Shown here piece after piece: positions 1-11,964 of a DNA stretch of 64,000 bases. The notes under the pieces were generated by a model. The model saw only the letters and a program-made list of their open reading frames with translations. It ran no database searches and had not been told where the DNA came from. Each line of letters begins with the position of its first letter. Position 1 is the stretch's first letter. The DNA comes from Setomelanomma holmii (Eukaryota; Ascomycota; Dothideomycetes; Pleosporales; Phaeosphaeriaceae): assembly GCA_010015745.1 (NCBI GenBank), contig ML978243.1, positions 62,001-126,000 on the forward strand. Reading direction: 5' to 3'. A program made the translations under genes and the position numbers.

Positions 1-328
1 AGCCACATAGGTACGTCCATATGCAGCTCGACCGAGATTGATCGAATATGGATGCCGAACCGGGAATCAGCAATCACTTTGAACCGCTCGATATCGCTAG
101 GCGTGATTGTGAATGATCTATTGGCGAAAAAGTCTTGCTTCTTCACTCTGTTAGTACGCAGCAATCATATGTGTCGAAAATACTCACGAAAACAAAGTCT
201 ATGCCGTCTAGCACTGCTCGATTCGAGCACATGCGCATCGAAAGTAGATCCGACCTGTCGAGCTGACTTGCAATATAAGCCAGCATCTCGGGGGGTAAGC
301 TGTCCAGGCGGCGGGGTTTGCCAGTCAT
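1..328 (-). CDS. F-box protein, 5' part only (runs off the left edge)
   Basis: An N-terminal F-box motif is visible (RLDSLPPEMLAYIASQLD, then a hydrophobic and Cys-rich stretch), so the likely role is substrate choice in an SCF ubiquitin ligase. Exon 1 is read from the ATG at 328 to 188; in-frame ATGs at 424 and 466 are possible starts but add unlike sequence. A 47-bp intron fits 187..141: donor GTGAGT, branch TACTAAC, acceptor AG. After it, frame continues to the window edge (KQDFFANRSFTITPSDIERF), as expected for the leucine-rich part of these proteins. Without the intron the frame stops at 143. The C-terminus is outside the window, so whether the gene is intact is unknown. Confidence 0.6.
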
Positions 329-466
329 CGCTGAAGGCGCTGAATCTTGTATTGTCCATATGGGCCTTTGGAACCTCTCCTGCTCATCCGTGTACTTCGG
401 ACGATCACGCAAGCCAACTAACATTTGTGCAGCACTGAGCAGGTGGCAGCATCTGGAGCTCGACAC

Positions 467-1653
467 TGTGGGTGTATGGAATGGTGTAGAAGTGTTAATT
501 TGAAACGGCCGAAGAACTTTTAAGACTTTTCGAATACTTTGGTTCTGTGGCCAATACTGTCGCTTGCTATGCAGTTCGCTTCTCGCGTATCGAGTTTGCG
601 GTTCGATACTCCTCTTCTAGAAGACCCTGCATGTGGGCCAAAGATGTCCAAATGCTGCAAAGTGTTCTTTGTATGGGAAATCGCAATTGATCGTAGAGGA
701 ATCATGGTAATCGGTACCGGCCAGTAATGCGACCAGTCGTCGACAGCGGTGCAATTGTATATGTCCTTGGTTCGTACGATGCTTTCGATTCAAGGAACTG
801 TTGGCACGTCGTAGGAGAAGCGTCAGATGTCGCTATTGCGAGATCATATTACTTCAAGCAAGAAGACAGTCGGTGGTTCCCTCGCCTCATGATCGCATGA
901 CATGCATTCTGTACCACAGCACTCGGTAACTTGATGCATAATGAGGATTTCCGTAACCGAAATGACTTCCGAAGCTTCAGTAAAAATGTATGTCGTTTCT
1001 GGACTTGCAAGGCATTTCATCGGAAGGAGTGTTTGGAAGCAGCGTACTTGTGTGGTAGACGGTTTTCGAGACAGCGAAGGAGTGTTGTTTAGGAAAGTAT
1101 ATCTTCGGATCACAATCAAAACCTGATTCTGGAAATCTTGGCGCAGAGTATGCGTTCCACGCGTGGTATGCGATGAAACCAACGGTTATTGAGTTCAGGA
1201 GCATCCGTTGGTGCCAGCATCGGAAGGACCAGACTTCTGGCTGACATAATATGCTCTTTCTTCCCGGCTTCGGCGGTCGTTGCGCAAACCTCTCCAAGAT
1301 CCGATAGCTTGCCAACTAAAAGTTCCATGCCGCTACGCAAATATCCAGTTTCGTTGTCCCGATGTGCTAGGGCATGTCGCAGGCAAACATTAGCCGGTCG
1401 CCAGCCCAAGCCCCACACCCTGCATGTGCGGTTGCAGCGTTTCTGGGCCAGCTTCGCCCTAGCGACCCATCGTCCAACGACCGCTACAGCCGCTGCGGGC
1501 ATTCTTCCGACTCTGCACTTCGGTACTTGGAACTTACTAATTAATTTTCTGAATCTGTCTGGCGAGAACGGAGATAAGCCTTGTGGCCAATATAACAGCG
1601 CTGTGCACTGACGACTGAGCACGACCACGAAAGCGCCGGCGAGGTTAAGAGGT
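467..1653. other. intergenic, no gene seen
   Basis: ORFs up to 170 codons exist on both strands at about 1116-1628, but they overlap each other, show no family motif, no splice structure and no likely start context. I treat them as chance ORFs. The stretch just before 1654 is the presumed promoter of the P450 gene. Confidence 0.5.
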
Positions 1654-3447
1654 ATGGCAATCGAACAGATTTTTGAAGCGTTACCGCTGCACTACCTGCA
1701 GCATGGGATCTCGAGATTCGGGGCCGGAAATGTCGCGCTTGCGGTGATAATCACGGCGACCTTGGGTGTTCTCGCCGATTATGCGTGGATGCTGTACCTG
1801 CGATCAAAAATGGTCCGTGGTTCAATCGAAGTATCGTCCAATATGTGTACTAAAGCAGCTGCAGCCACCTGGACCGTTCCCATACCCCATTGTCGGGAAT
1901 ACGTTTCAGCTTCCGGACAATAAGCCTTGGATATACTTCGAGGAGTTATCCAGGAGATATAACACGCCCCTGATCACATACTGGATTGGACGAAATCCCA
2001 CAGTATGGATCAACGATGCCTGGACTGCAAGTGAACTACTCGACAAGAGAGCCGGCATTTATTGCTCGAGGCCTCGAATGCTCGTGTTTGCTGAACTCGG
2101 AGCTGGCCAAAGTAACCTCGTCAACTTGTATACCACGACGCCGGCGCAGAGAGAACAGTTTAGGCTGCTGAGAAAGATCACGCATCAAGGCGTAGGTATC
2201 CAGCAAATCAAGCGCTACCGAAGTTTCCAGAATGACGAGAGCAAGGTAGTAGCTCTAGATCTGCTTTCCACTCCCGAGAACTATGTTGCACACTTTGAGC
2301 GGTACGCGACCAGTGTAGTATCGATTATCGGCTTTGGCAGACGAGTAGAAAGTCCGACGGACCCCATCATTACCGAGGTGATCGCAGTAATGCATCGTGC
2401 CGCGGACCTGAATGTACCAGGGAAGACTTTCCCGATGCTGATGGAGACATTTCCCGCTCTTGCGAAAGTCCCGGCAGAGTACGCCCCTTGGAAGCACGGC
2501 CTCGGCTCCAAGAAGAAGTGGCATCGCGGCGGGGACTTTTTTTACTCGCTCGCGCATGAAGCGAATGAGAAGCCGGGCCACGAGGACTGCTACGCGAAGA
2601 TGCTCTTCAAGGAGCGAGAAAAGTACAACCTGGGAAAGAAGGAGATCTCCGCGCTGGCCGGAAACCTACTTGGCGCAGGATCTGACACCTCAAGTAGCAC
2701 GCTCATCACCGCCACCCTTGCTATGCGCGCCTTTCCCGAGACGCTAGTCCCGGCCTGGGAAGAGCTAGATCGTGTTGTCGGTCCTGATCGAAGTCCGTCG
2801 TTTGACGACGATGCGAATCTACCATATGTGCGAGCATTTGTCAAAGAGGTGTTCCGTTGGCGATCGGTCGCAATTATCGGTGGGCAACCACATGCTCCTG
2901 TCGAGGATGATCATTACAACGGCTACCTGATTCCCAAGTCAACCTGGGTGCAAGGCAACGTGTGGGCTATTCATCATAATGATCGCGAGTTTCCAGACCC
3001 AGATCGGTTCAATCCAAACAGGTTCCTGAAAGATCACCCAGATGCACGCCCTTTTCCCGGAGAGCGAGGATACATGACATTCGGTTGGGGACGACGAGTC
3101 TGTTCCGGGCAGGCGTTGGCAGAGCAGGGAACGTGGCTGACGGTTGCGCGACTTCTCTGGGGCTTTAAGATCGACCCTGCGTTTGGCAATAACGACAAGC
3201 CAATTCCCGTAGATATCTTCAATTACACGTGAGTCTCGTCCCATCGTATCGTGAGTTGCTGCTCTAGATGCTGACCAGATGTAGAAATGGTCTAAACATG
3301 CGGCCGCAACCGTTCGAGGTCACTATCAAGCCTCGAAGCGAGCGCGTACGGGCAGCGATTGTTAGTGAGGGAGAGCAAGCATTGGTGGATCTCGCGCCAT
3401 ACGAGGGTGAGACGAAGTACCGAATGAGTACCTTTTATGGCAGATAA
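1654..3447 (+). CDS. cytochrome P450 monooxygenase (membrane-anchored)
   Basis: Exons 1654..1812, 1865..3228 and 3285..3447 give 561 aa, a normal length for a fungal microsomal P450. Intron 2 has GTGAGT, GCTGACC and TGTAG; intron 1 has a weak GTCCGT donor but joins a membrane anchor to the proline hinge (KM|PPGPFPYPIVGNT). Visible signatures: I-helix GAGSDTSS near residues 323-330, K-helix ExxR (KEVFRW), PERF-like PDRFNPNRF, and heme loop FGWGRRVCSG with the ligand Cys near residue 466. The N-terminal hydrophobic segment (about residues 25-48) anchors it in the ER. The body resembles the fungal group containing O-methylsterigmatocystin oxidoreductase, but the substrate cannot be inferred. Neighbours are not biosynthetic genes, so a toxin or secondary-metabolite role is not supported. 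Confidence 0.88.
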
Positions 3448-4230
3448 ATACTAGAAAGCGACCTGCACATTCAGCGTCGAAGTAAAACACGATGGATCGG
3501 TATGAGAGCCAGTGTCAATGCCATCATTCGAGTGTCCTGTCAGTATCTTCATTCCTTCCGTGATCTCACGCGAATCTGCCGAGTTTTGAGCTGGGAAAAG
3601 TGACAGGATGTTTCATATGAAGTAGCCTGCTGCAGCATCAGAGAGCCCAGGGAGATATGGCGGGTCAGGGGCTCATATCAGTAGTTTTGCTGCAAATATC
3701 GCGGCGATGCGGCGTGTGTTGACGAAAGTGAGCTCGCAACGAGAAGGGTGTTTTGTTTGCTAAGCCGCTACGGTGTCGCTTTTGCGCGATTTCGAGAGCA
3801 CCCCTGAAAGCCAAGTGCCGCCCTTCAATCATCACCACCAATTCTGCGCACGCGTCTCGAAGGTTTGCCATTCTTTCACATGCTTTGACGTGTCCTCAGA
3901 AAATATGAATGACGTTGGCGCACTGGTGTTTGAAGATGGAAAGCACGAACTTAGCGGTTAGTCATTGCCCTAATGCGCTACAGTATTTACGTATAGTGAA
4001 CACATTTGGAAGCCTCAATGCTATGATCGAGGTCATGTGAATGACTTTTCCGATGGCTGGTGAGTTAAGGTGCCGTATAAGATTGTTCGAGATCATGTAG
4101 GGATTTGCTGTACCTAGTTATGTCTTACGGTACTAAGTCGGCAATCTACAATTTTACCAAATACGTACTGCGCTGCGCAACCCATGGACCGTAGACATGA
4201 CTCCCTCCTGGACACCTTGTCCTCCATCCC
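3448..4230. other. intergenic, convergent 3' ends
   Basis: Lies between the stops of the P450 gene and the minus-strand BTB-like gene. I see only short ORFs below 70 codons and no repeats or RNA-gene signature. Confidence 0.5.
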
Positions 4231-5092
4231 TTATGACTTCTTCCGCAAAGGACACAAGTCATATATCCCATGGCTATGAAAGCGACATCCATTCGTCGCA
4301 AAGTCGGATGCACCAGCTCCATCAGTATGATGCTTGCCCCGTAGAGTAGCCAGCTCCTTCATTACGTGATTCTTGAAGTCGCCATGCAAGGTCGAGAAAG
4401 CCAGTGTACTGATCTGGTGGTCATTGGCAAAGCGCGCATACGCTGCTGCCAGAAGGAGGAATAGCGGGGACTTCGTGCCGTACTGAGCAATCAGTTCGCC
4501 AATCGCATCTGGCGTGAGCAGTCGAATGAGTTGCGATTGGTGGGCGCCAGGCGTTTGAAGCATGACGACTATCTTCGAAGCAACGGCGTCTCGGAAGCCG
4601 CGATCATGAAGGGTTGTTCCGACTGCATAGCAACCGATCAAGTCTTCGTAATCTTCTCGAGCTTGACGAGCGCTGGGACTTGGGCTAGGAGACTTCTTTA
4701 GGAAAGGAATCTTGTTCCCGAGGGTCTCAGCAAAGGACTGATTCCGCCGCTTCGTAAGCTCAGATGTGCTGTAAACGTTGTGCATGTATAGATATTCCTG
4801 GTATATGTCCATCTGGCTGACCGTGCCGTCGTCCACTGCGACTGTGACGGGACCGCCGGTGGGATTGAGGCTCAAGGACTGGAACTCTTCTCGAAACTTT
4901 GACGACAGTCGATAGGCCAAGATTTCGTAGTCCTTGAAATGTGGCTTGGTTGTCGAGCTGGCTCCTGGTAATGGGACTCGAAGTATGAACTTTGTAGTGG
5001 CGGGCCTGCAGTAGTGCTAGAGTATGGCAAGTCGAAGACGGACGGTTTGCTTACATTCTGGAGGATGTGTCGTTGCCTCTTGCGGGCTGCAT
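4231..5092 (-). CDS. small BTB/POZ-like protein
   Basis: Exon 1 is 5092..5055, a 49-bp intron 5054..5006 runs GTAAGC..CTGCAG, and exon 2 is 5005..4231, giving 270 aa. The start is the ATG at 5092 (MQPARGNDTSSRMPATTKF). The layout, a short N-terminal beta-like region followed by IYQEYLYMHNVYS, then a helical half (DLIGCYAVGTTLHDRGFRDA), matches the degenerate BTB-like proteins common in Dothideomycetes; the fold assignment is inference. A Ser/Pro-rich linker (about residues 115-125) separates the halves, and the C-terminus carries a Cys/His-rich patch (CRFHSHGIYDLCPL) that could bind metal. The next gene upstream (5504-6439) has the same architecture, suggesting a tandem pair. Function unknown. 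Confidence 0.68.
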
Positions 5093-5503
5093 GTAGGAGC
5101 GTGTAATATGTTGACAGTGAAGTGCTTAGGGTTTTAGCAGGTATGGGTGAGGGCGATGGTCGTGATCAGTGGTAATTTATTGTACGGGCACTTCGAAGGA
5201 GAGGGGAGTGGAGCGGCCTGAAAAAAAAAAGGTGGGGTCGAAAAGGACAAATATCCATAGGCACACCGAAGTGTCGCGCAGAGTGAACTATAGAATGGTT
5301 GCCTGTACTTGGGCCATCGTCACCACATCTCACTGACCAATGCCTGTTTCACTCAAGATACGATTTAACCTGCATCCAAGCTGGATTTCTGTGGTCATAT
5401 AAGTGTTCGTCACTTATGGGGTAACCTCCAGCTAACATACCTGAATCTATTCGCCCGCGCCTGTGAGGAATATGGACGCTTCCGTCTATAGTAAGCATCT
5501 TGC
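5093..5503. other. intergenic; promoter of the 4.2-5.1 kb gene
   Basis: Contains a run of ten A at about 5221-5230 and G/A-rich sequence just upstream of it. No ORF with coding character apart from the overlap with the next gene's 3' end. Confidence 0.4.
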
Positions 5504-6439
5504 TCAATCAAGCTGCTTCGACTCGCGCTCAACTGTGAAGCCACCGGGGTACTCGACTCTCACACGGCCTCTGAAGGCTCGTATGAAGCTAGGCTCCTTC
5601 TGCTCTGCCGGTTTGGTCGGAATCGTCGTAGCCTTCCTCGACGAAAGCTCTTCACGGAAGCGCTGCATGTCCTGAAAGGACTGCAAGATTACTCCCATGA
5701 TGTAGTCGGTGGGATACTTCTTGCTTTTGATGATGCTCTGGAAAACGTCGACAGAGGCAAAAAGTACCGTAGAGTTGATGATCATGTCGCAAATGGGCGA
5801 AGCGGCATCGAACAGGCAGAACAAGTCAGTAACCACCTTCTCCGTGAAACATTTCAAGAGTTCAGCCTTGCTGTGACCGCTGTTAACTTGCTCCACCAGC
5901 TTATAAAAGGTGGCGTTCTTGAAGTCGTCGTCGCCGATCACTTGGTCAAGGCAGATGCAAGCTAGAAGATCGAAGTACTCGTCGAAGGCGCGCTGGTTCT
6001 TGGTTCGAGCATCGACCTGGCCGTTAGGAGCGAGCAATTCGTACTTGGACACAATTCCGCGGTTGTACACCCAGTGATACCAGATATTGGTGACGGGGCG
6101 ACGATTGACGGGAATTTGAAAGGTCGTCATACTTTTGACGTTCTGGCTACGGAGATGTTGGGAGAAGTACTTCGAGGTCGAGAGGCGAGCTCCATGGACT
6201 AGGTGGGTGTAGTCGCGCCCATCGATACTGAAGGCGATGCGTACCATTCCCTTGCCAGTCCTACGCCGTGTCAGCATTCTGGACGAGGACAGGTTTTGTT
6301 CAATCATATACTCGAAAGTGCCGGTGCCTGCGTCAGCTGTCATGCCGCCACCCTTTCCGTTACCGATGCCTTGGCCTTTGACGACGCCGTTCCTGAGATC
6401 TGTCGATGCCTGGCTACGCACTCTCAACATTCGAACCAC
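5504..6439 (-). CDS. small BTB/POZ-like protein, likely paralogue of the neighbour
   Basis: Read unspliced this is 311 aa. It has a basic N-terminus, a strand-rich block (MVRIAFSIDGRDYTHLVHGA), a middle segment NIWYHWVYNRG and a helical block (FDEYFDLLACICLDQVIGDD) parallel to that of the 4.2-kb gene. A 51-bp segment 6311..6261 has intron features: a GTATAT donor, GCTGAC branch and CGTAG acceptor. Because 51 is a multiple of three, the protein would be 311 or 294 aa depending on splicing. The true start may be internal, since the first 60 residues are low-complexity and Gly-rich. Function is unknown; similarity to BTB-type adaptors is inferred from pattern only. Confidence 0.62.
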   Translation of the reverse strand: MVRMLRVRSQASTDLRNGVVKGQGIGNGKGGGMTADAGTGTFEYMIEQNLSSSRMLTRRRTGKGMVRIAFSIDGRDYTHLVHGARLSTSKYFSQHLRSQNVKSMTTFQIPVNRRPVTNIWYHWVYNRGIVSKYELLAPNGQVDARTKNQRAFDEYFDLLACICLDQVIGDDDFKNATFYKLVEQVNSGHSKAELLKCFTEKVVTDLFCLFDAASPICDMIINSTVLFASVDVFQSIIKSKKYPTDYIMGVILQSFQDMQRFREELSSRKATTIPTKPAEQKEPSFIRAFRGRVRVEYPGGFTVERESKQLD

Positions 6440-7422
6440 TCACTCCGCTTTGTTCATGATGTTACTGATCATCGTCTTGGATACTTTCTTGTGGTTTGGT
6501 CTGGAGGGGAGAGAGCGTTCACTTTATAGGCTCTCGAGCTCTCGAAAAGCGCAAATGAAACTCCGTATTGTTCTGTGTATCTGACTGCCGAAGTGGCTGG
6601 GAGTGGCGAAAGGTGAAGATGAGGGATGAGGATGCCTTCTTCCACGTCTTGAAGTTGGTGATGGTGGGCTACCTTCCACGTGGTACGCTCTCGCTGTTGG
6701 CCTCGGTCGCTATGTGGCTCTTCGCGCCTAACCCGTGTCGGTATAGCATTGGCTTTTGCCTACTAGCAAGCTCACTATAGAATGCGCGAATGTCTCGTCC
6801 ATCACAGAATTTGTTGGTTTGCGCATCCCAATGTCTTCCGTCTATCTAGCATGTTGCGAATGGAGGCAGTGAAACTGCCCCAAGCCTCTTCCATACCCGC
6901 CACCCTTTCCCTTGCCAAGCCCTTCATACGCACAAATGCATTTTGCCATGAGTGAAAATGTCGTTTGGCCAATGTGCAAGCATCTCCATACCGATGCATC
7001 GACCATTTCACTACTCCAAATGGTTTATTGCCGTTAATAGCTAGCGTGCAGAGCCCTGATTGGCCTTCAATTTGCTCGATTGGGAGTGTACCAAATAGTA
7101 TTCACAGAACCATGGATTCACCCGACAACCTCCATGAACGAGTTTTCACATTCCAACTGTTTAGCCTGACTGAACTATGGTTGATTGATCGTGAATTTCG
7201 CACGTTCTATTTTCAAGAGGGATAAGAGAAGCTGCTCACACTCGAAATGTTCATCCTCTAGAACAGCACAAAGACACTAGTGTACAGCACTCGGATAACA
7301 TAGCCTGTATACCTCCACCGTACTTTCAGCTTGTAAGTGTACCCTTACGCGTTATCCTGCTGGACTTCAGTATCTCATCATACGCAGTATCGTGGCGCTA
7401 ACATACCCCGAAGCTATCCACG
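6440..7422. other. intergenic, about 1 kb without a gene
   Basis: Only ORFs below 115 codons in conflicting frames; the longest overlap the 5' end of the preceding gene. No repeat or RNA signature seen. Confidence 0.45.
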
Positions 7423-8207
7423 ATGCTGCCAACCAAGAGAAAGCTGGAGTGCATCGGCTACGCACAGCCTGGACAAGAAACCCTTCAACAAGACCAATCC
7501 CAGCTTAGCGTGGTGAGTATCTACCCACAACCCGCTGATATCTGCACCTCGCTAACGTATTGTAGCCTCCTAGAAGAGACCAGCACGCTCGCTGGCACGC
7601 CGCTCTGGCCCCTGAAGCCTTCCAAGACCTGTTCCGCCATAGCGATAAGCAACTTTTACATGACAGGGCCCTGGCCAGCAGTGCCCGCAGGGCTGTGGCA
7701 CCGTTAGCAGGCAAGGACCGCTACTTCGGTCAACAGCATGTGTCAAGACAGCCACGCCTTCCCCTGAGTTTTTCTCGCTTTGCTGAAGAACACCGTGTTC
7801 GCAACTGTGAGTCTGCGAAGACATCCAGCCCACCTCAAGAGCCTGACCTTGAGGCCGATGCCTCCACCTCGTCTCAGGAGATTTCCGACGTCGAGGAGCC
7901 GGCTTCCCCCTCGGCATTCTTCCAAGAGCTGTACGAGATTGACCGTCCGAATATCTTCAGCCTGCCTGAAGGCGAATTTAAATCTGACAGCCTTGAGGTC
8001 GCCGATCCTTTCGGCGTACCACAAGCCGAGGCTGATCTTGTGGCTGCAAACACCTCCAGCCAACCGCGACGCGACTCCGGCATGGGTGTCGCGAATCCAT
8101 TCAGCCTACCTCGAGGCAAAAAGACAGGCGATAAAGGCGTGTATACCTCCGCGGCATCTCGCCATGTCTTTATGGGTGCCCGTGGAGGATGTATGCGCAA
8201 TTTCTGA
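7423..8207 (+). CDS. orphan protein of unknown function
   Basis: Exon 1 7423..7512 (30 codons) and exon 2 7566..8207 join in phase 0 through a 53-bp intron with GTGAGT, branch GCTAAC and TTGTAG, giving 243 aa. The spliced frame stays open where neither exon frame alone does, which supports the model. The protein is hydrophilic, rich in Ser, Pro, Glu and Asp in its middle third and ends in a basic, Gly-rich tail. Two similar short motifs, NIFSLPEGE and NPFSLPRGK, with an intermediate DPFGVPQAE, suggest an internal degenerate repeat. I recognise no domain; it is probably largely disordered. Confidence 0.5.
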
Positions 8208-8437
8208 TTTGCAGTTTGTAATTCCTAGCTCATGTACTTAGTTCTGTATCTTATCTCTCCACTCAATGAACACGGTCATGTGTAACGCCAGACCCGATCC
8301 TGCTTGAAGTTCACTACAACTTCGATGCCTGCGTGTTGTAACTCGTCCCAGACATCATCACTCTCATCATCTAGCGTCCGCTTCGGTGGTATCATCTCCT
8401 TGTCGTCCCGTCCAGCTTCATGCGGTAATCCATTATC

Positions 8438-10123
8438 TTAGTCATGATTCTCGTCTCGTGTTGGGTCATACTGCTCGACGTTCTCTAGGGCTTCCCAATC
8501 GATGACGTCTCCATTTGCTTGCCCGAGCCGTGGCTCTGGAGCAAGCGGAATAGATAGTCTATCGCACCAGAGAATGACACGTCTGATGCCCGGGTAAGCA
8601 TCGGGATTTTGGAGGACATATCGGGCCCAATGATTCAGTAAGCGTGTCGAATCGATGATATCTCGATGATTTCTAGTGATGAAGGTACTGGCGCTGGTTG
8701 CCATCGCAGCGATGACTTCAGATACGGGCTGACAAGCGCTTCCTGCGGACATATAAAGTGACGGAGATTCGGCGTGGTCCAGCGTTCGCGATCGATCGAG
8801 CCATCGCGAATGCATTTGAGTGATTCGGGCCGTATGTGATGATAGCGAGACCGTGTGCGATTATCCATCAGAGTCTGATAAAGTGCCCAATCCACATCAA
8901 CTGCATCGATAATCAAGCTCTCAACAGAAGGAGAATGAAGGTACTCCGTCAACCCGTCGAAGCTCAACATAAACCGCTCCCAACCCAGATCATCATAAAG
9001 GGACCAGTAAGCTTCCTGTTTGTATGACAAGAGTATTTGCATGTCGCGCAGCTTGTCAAGGTTTTTTAAGACCTTCGCCACCGTTGCATACACGCTATCG
9101 TACTAACGTGAAGACCAACCATTCTCTTCGTATACCTCGAGGACGACAATGCTAAGCTGGAGTATTACATGTTTGATGTCGGAGCAAGTATCACCTTCAG
9201 GTATCTCGTAATGTTGTGGTCCGTTCTCATCGTTCTCATAGCAAGTGCGAGCAATGGACAGATCGACGTCGAGCGTGTGAAGTGTTGGCAATTTGAGAAT
9301 GATTCATGGCGGAGGCGATGTTATTGTCAGCGTAGTGAGCTTGGCGAAGCCCGCGATAAGGCTCGGCGGAAACAACTCACTCTTGCCGAAAAGGTACGAG
9401 AGTATCCCACAATAATGGAAACTGAGCGTTTAGCATGAAAGTAGTCAGATGAGGTAGGAGATGCGGGACAATCGTGAGGATCGTGACCCGTGAGAGATAA
9501 CCATCATCGCCCTGACAACGACGGTATTGAAGTCCTTCAAAGATCTCAGCGAGATAACGTCGTCGAGACATACTTGATGTTGCAGCAGCCAGGACTTGAC
9601 CCATCGACCACATTCGGATCTCCATACCATTCAGAAGACCCTTACAGAGGTTCTGTAGATCGCGGAAGTGGCAAGGTCCATTGGCGGTCCTGCAAACCTC
9701 TCGGGTCCGCCATTCGCTACAATCCTTCGAATATCTCTTTGCCTCGAGATTAATGTCGATATGGATGTGCCGTGTCTTCCTCGCCAGATCCGGCCTTCGG
9801 AGAAGCGTAACGAGAAGGCGATGAACCCTGGTGCGCCAATTACCTTGCGTAGCGTCTCGCGTGAGGTCGCAGTTATCGATCTCAGGTGCGCGGAACAGAA
9901 GCTCCTGTGCCAACGGTCGAAGCTCACGACAGACGAGCGACAAGCTTCGAAAATCGCTGAAGCGCGCAAGTGTGGTGCGCCAGAACGCCTTGCTGACATA
10001 GAATGATGACACCATTGCGGACTCGTTGTATTTCTCGGTGTGAATGGAGTCGTAGCCGATGTGGTTGAAGGACTCCAATATGCGAAGCAGAAGCTCAACG
10101 AGGAGATCCGTGAAGCGGGCCAT
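8438..10123 (-). pseudogene. decayed F-box protein gene
   Basis: Reading leftwards from 10123, an F-box-like start (DLLVELLLRILESFN, later LSLVCRELRPLAQELLFR) is followed by leucine-rich segments typical of Dothideomycete F-box proteins. The coding sense needs four repairs: a one-base frame change near 9380 (from ...DTLVPFRQE into ELFPPSLIAGFAKLTTLTIT), an in-frame TGA at about 9305, an in-frame TAG at about 9110, and another frame change near 8650 (from LEIIEISSI into STRLLNHWARYVLQNP). The final frame ends at 8438. No intron with acceptable borders removes these lesions. The combination of two stops and two shifts fits a pseudogene better than sequencing error. It probably derives from the same F-box family as the gene at the left edge. 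Confidence 0.7.
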
Positions 10124-10402
10124 AGCCCGGCTTGACCAACTTCGGCAGGTATTGTTGCCAGGCTCGACGTCGAAAGCAGGTCCTGAGCTGAGATAGGAAG
10201 TGTTGAGTGCTCATCGACGGTTCTGAGACGTGGTGAGTGCGAAGAAACAGCGTGAGGCAAGCGCGACGCGTGATCCCGTGACCCTCGCTTGGCGTAGCCT
10301 CTCACAGCTTCCAATCCAGGCGAGATCCGCTAGCATACCATGTTGTTGCAATACACTACTTTGGTAACATTTCTGAGATGAAGGTAAGAATACGTTGATC
10401 TT

Positions 10403-11452
10403 TCAGGAGCGTAATAATTTCCCCAGCATCCAGTGGGCGAACCGTAGGGCAGGCATAATCATCGCAGCCACTATTCTTGATACTGCATCGTGCAGCCTCC
10501 ACAACACCGTCTCTTGCAGTTGGTCTACGTCCAAAGTCCTAGCTTGATCGATGCGCTCCTCCATTTGCTGTCTTACTCTTGCGGCTTTGCTGGGCAATTC
10601 TAATCCAAGGCCCAGGTACAACCCAACAATGACGTACTCCATAACGACTTGCCTGCGAAAACGAGGTCAGTATTTTAGCGATGCAGGTGTGAAAACTCGT
10701 GGTGAGTTTCACTATCATGAATGAGGCATTGAAGAAGAAGATATAACTTACATGCACAACTGTATGGTGACATTGCCACTAATGACGTTGAAGCGCATTT
10801 GCTCCCACCCATCGTGTTCATCCGGACTCCATTGCTCAAACGCGAAGCACATCATGTAGACAACGTCTACAACAAAAAACGGCAAACTTAGTACGACCGT
10901 AGTGAGGATCTTGACTTCTTCCTTGTCCGCCAAATACAGCCTCGCCGAGATGACCGTAGTCGCCCAGACCAGAACAACGAAACAAGCGAGATAAAGCGAA
11001 ACACCCGCCTTAGTCGCTTCCGTCGCAGCAAACGTGGGCCCGTCGCGGGAATCCGGATCAATGCCACCAGCGACAATCAGGATGAACGAAATGACGAGTG
11101 GGATGTGCACCATCAGCAGGATCCACTGCATGCGCCGGCCCTTGGGCCTAGTGGTAGCGTTGAGTAAGCTGCTGGTGGCCATAAACAGCGGCGTCAGACC
11201 CATGGACGTGAGAATCGCAACACCGCTTTCCAGCGATGTGTTTGCCGCGTAGTTATCGGGGAACATTGTCGTAGCGGCCAAATCGAGCGAGACCTGCGCG
11301 AGGCGGCAAATGGACAGCAGCGTCAGCCAGATCCATGGCGAGCTGCGGCCGAGGCCTTGGCGGCAAATCAGGTAGATGGAGACGATGAGGTAGATGAAGA
11401 AGATGATGAGCGTCACGATGTTGACAATGGCTCCATACCGAAGCGCAGCCAT
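10403..11452 (-). CDS. DUF7702-type seven-helix membrane protein
   Basis: Exons 11452..10752 and 10652..10403 join over a 99-bp intron (GTAAGT, ACTGAC branch, TCGCAG), giving 316 aa; the join restores MQVVMEYVIVGLYLGLGLEL, a further transmembrane helix. Six hydrophobic helices lie in exon 1 (for example NIVTLIIFFIYLIVSIYLI and LVISFILIVAGG) and one in exon 2, so seven in total. The pattern of helix 1, the short loop RQGLGRSS and the following helix matches the fungal DUF7702 family as I know it. The cytosolic tail is charged (RVRQQMEERIDQAR). Function of the family is unknown. Confidence 0.8.
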
Positions 11453-11964
11453 GAGTATTGAGGCATGGGGGATGATGCTGTGTGGAAGGAGGTTAATGAG
11501 GATGGGATTCTCGCGCAGCGATGATGGAGATTCGTTTCGGTGGCTTGGCGCAGGTCAGGGCGGGATGCCAAGGTCAGCAGCTTTTGGCGGCCACGTCGGC
11601 CGTCGTTCGATGATCACCACCATCATTAAACTCTGTTCATCACCGATCATCGCGTGCATTATGGTATTGAAAAAGTTCGTATCTCGTTACTGTCAAATAC
11701 GATCGGATGCACGCGGTGAATGTCATTCAACCTCTGCAATTGTATCGGCAGCCCACGGAACCTTGGAAATTGTACTTCGCCACACTGGGGCTGAGCATGT
11801 CTTCGGACCAACGCCGGCCATTTATGCAATGCACGATGCACATGAAAACCTGCTATCACGACAATACCGATCTTGTAGATCTCTGACATTACTTTTTCCT
11901 ATTACAAAAATGCCTCAATATAAAAATCTAGCTATTTTACCACCATCTCAATTCTTGCTTTGAG
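11453..11964. other. intergenic
   Basis: Promoter side of the DUF7702 gene and 3' side of the acid phosphatase gene. ORFs here run through the DUF7702 promoter without motifs and are considered chance. Confidence 0.4.

Noticed and set aside
1116..1628. 170-codon ORF on the minus strand and a 140-codon ORF on the plus strand
   Set aside because: They overlap on opposite strands, have no motif or splice pattern, and fit chance ORFs in a GC-balanced promoter.
1654..3447. Secondary-metabolite cluster around the P450
   Set aside because: No synthase, transporter or pathway regulator in reach; neighbours are F-box, BTB-like and orphan genes.
9631..10314. 227-codon minus-strand ORF
   Set aside because: It lies in another frame of the F-box pseudogene; Arg/Ser-rich composition is that of a frame shadow.
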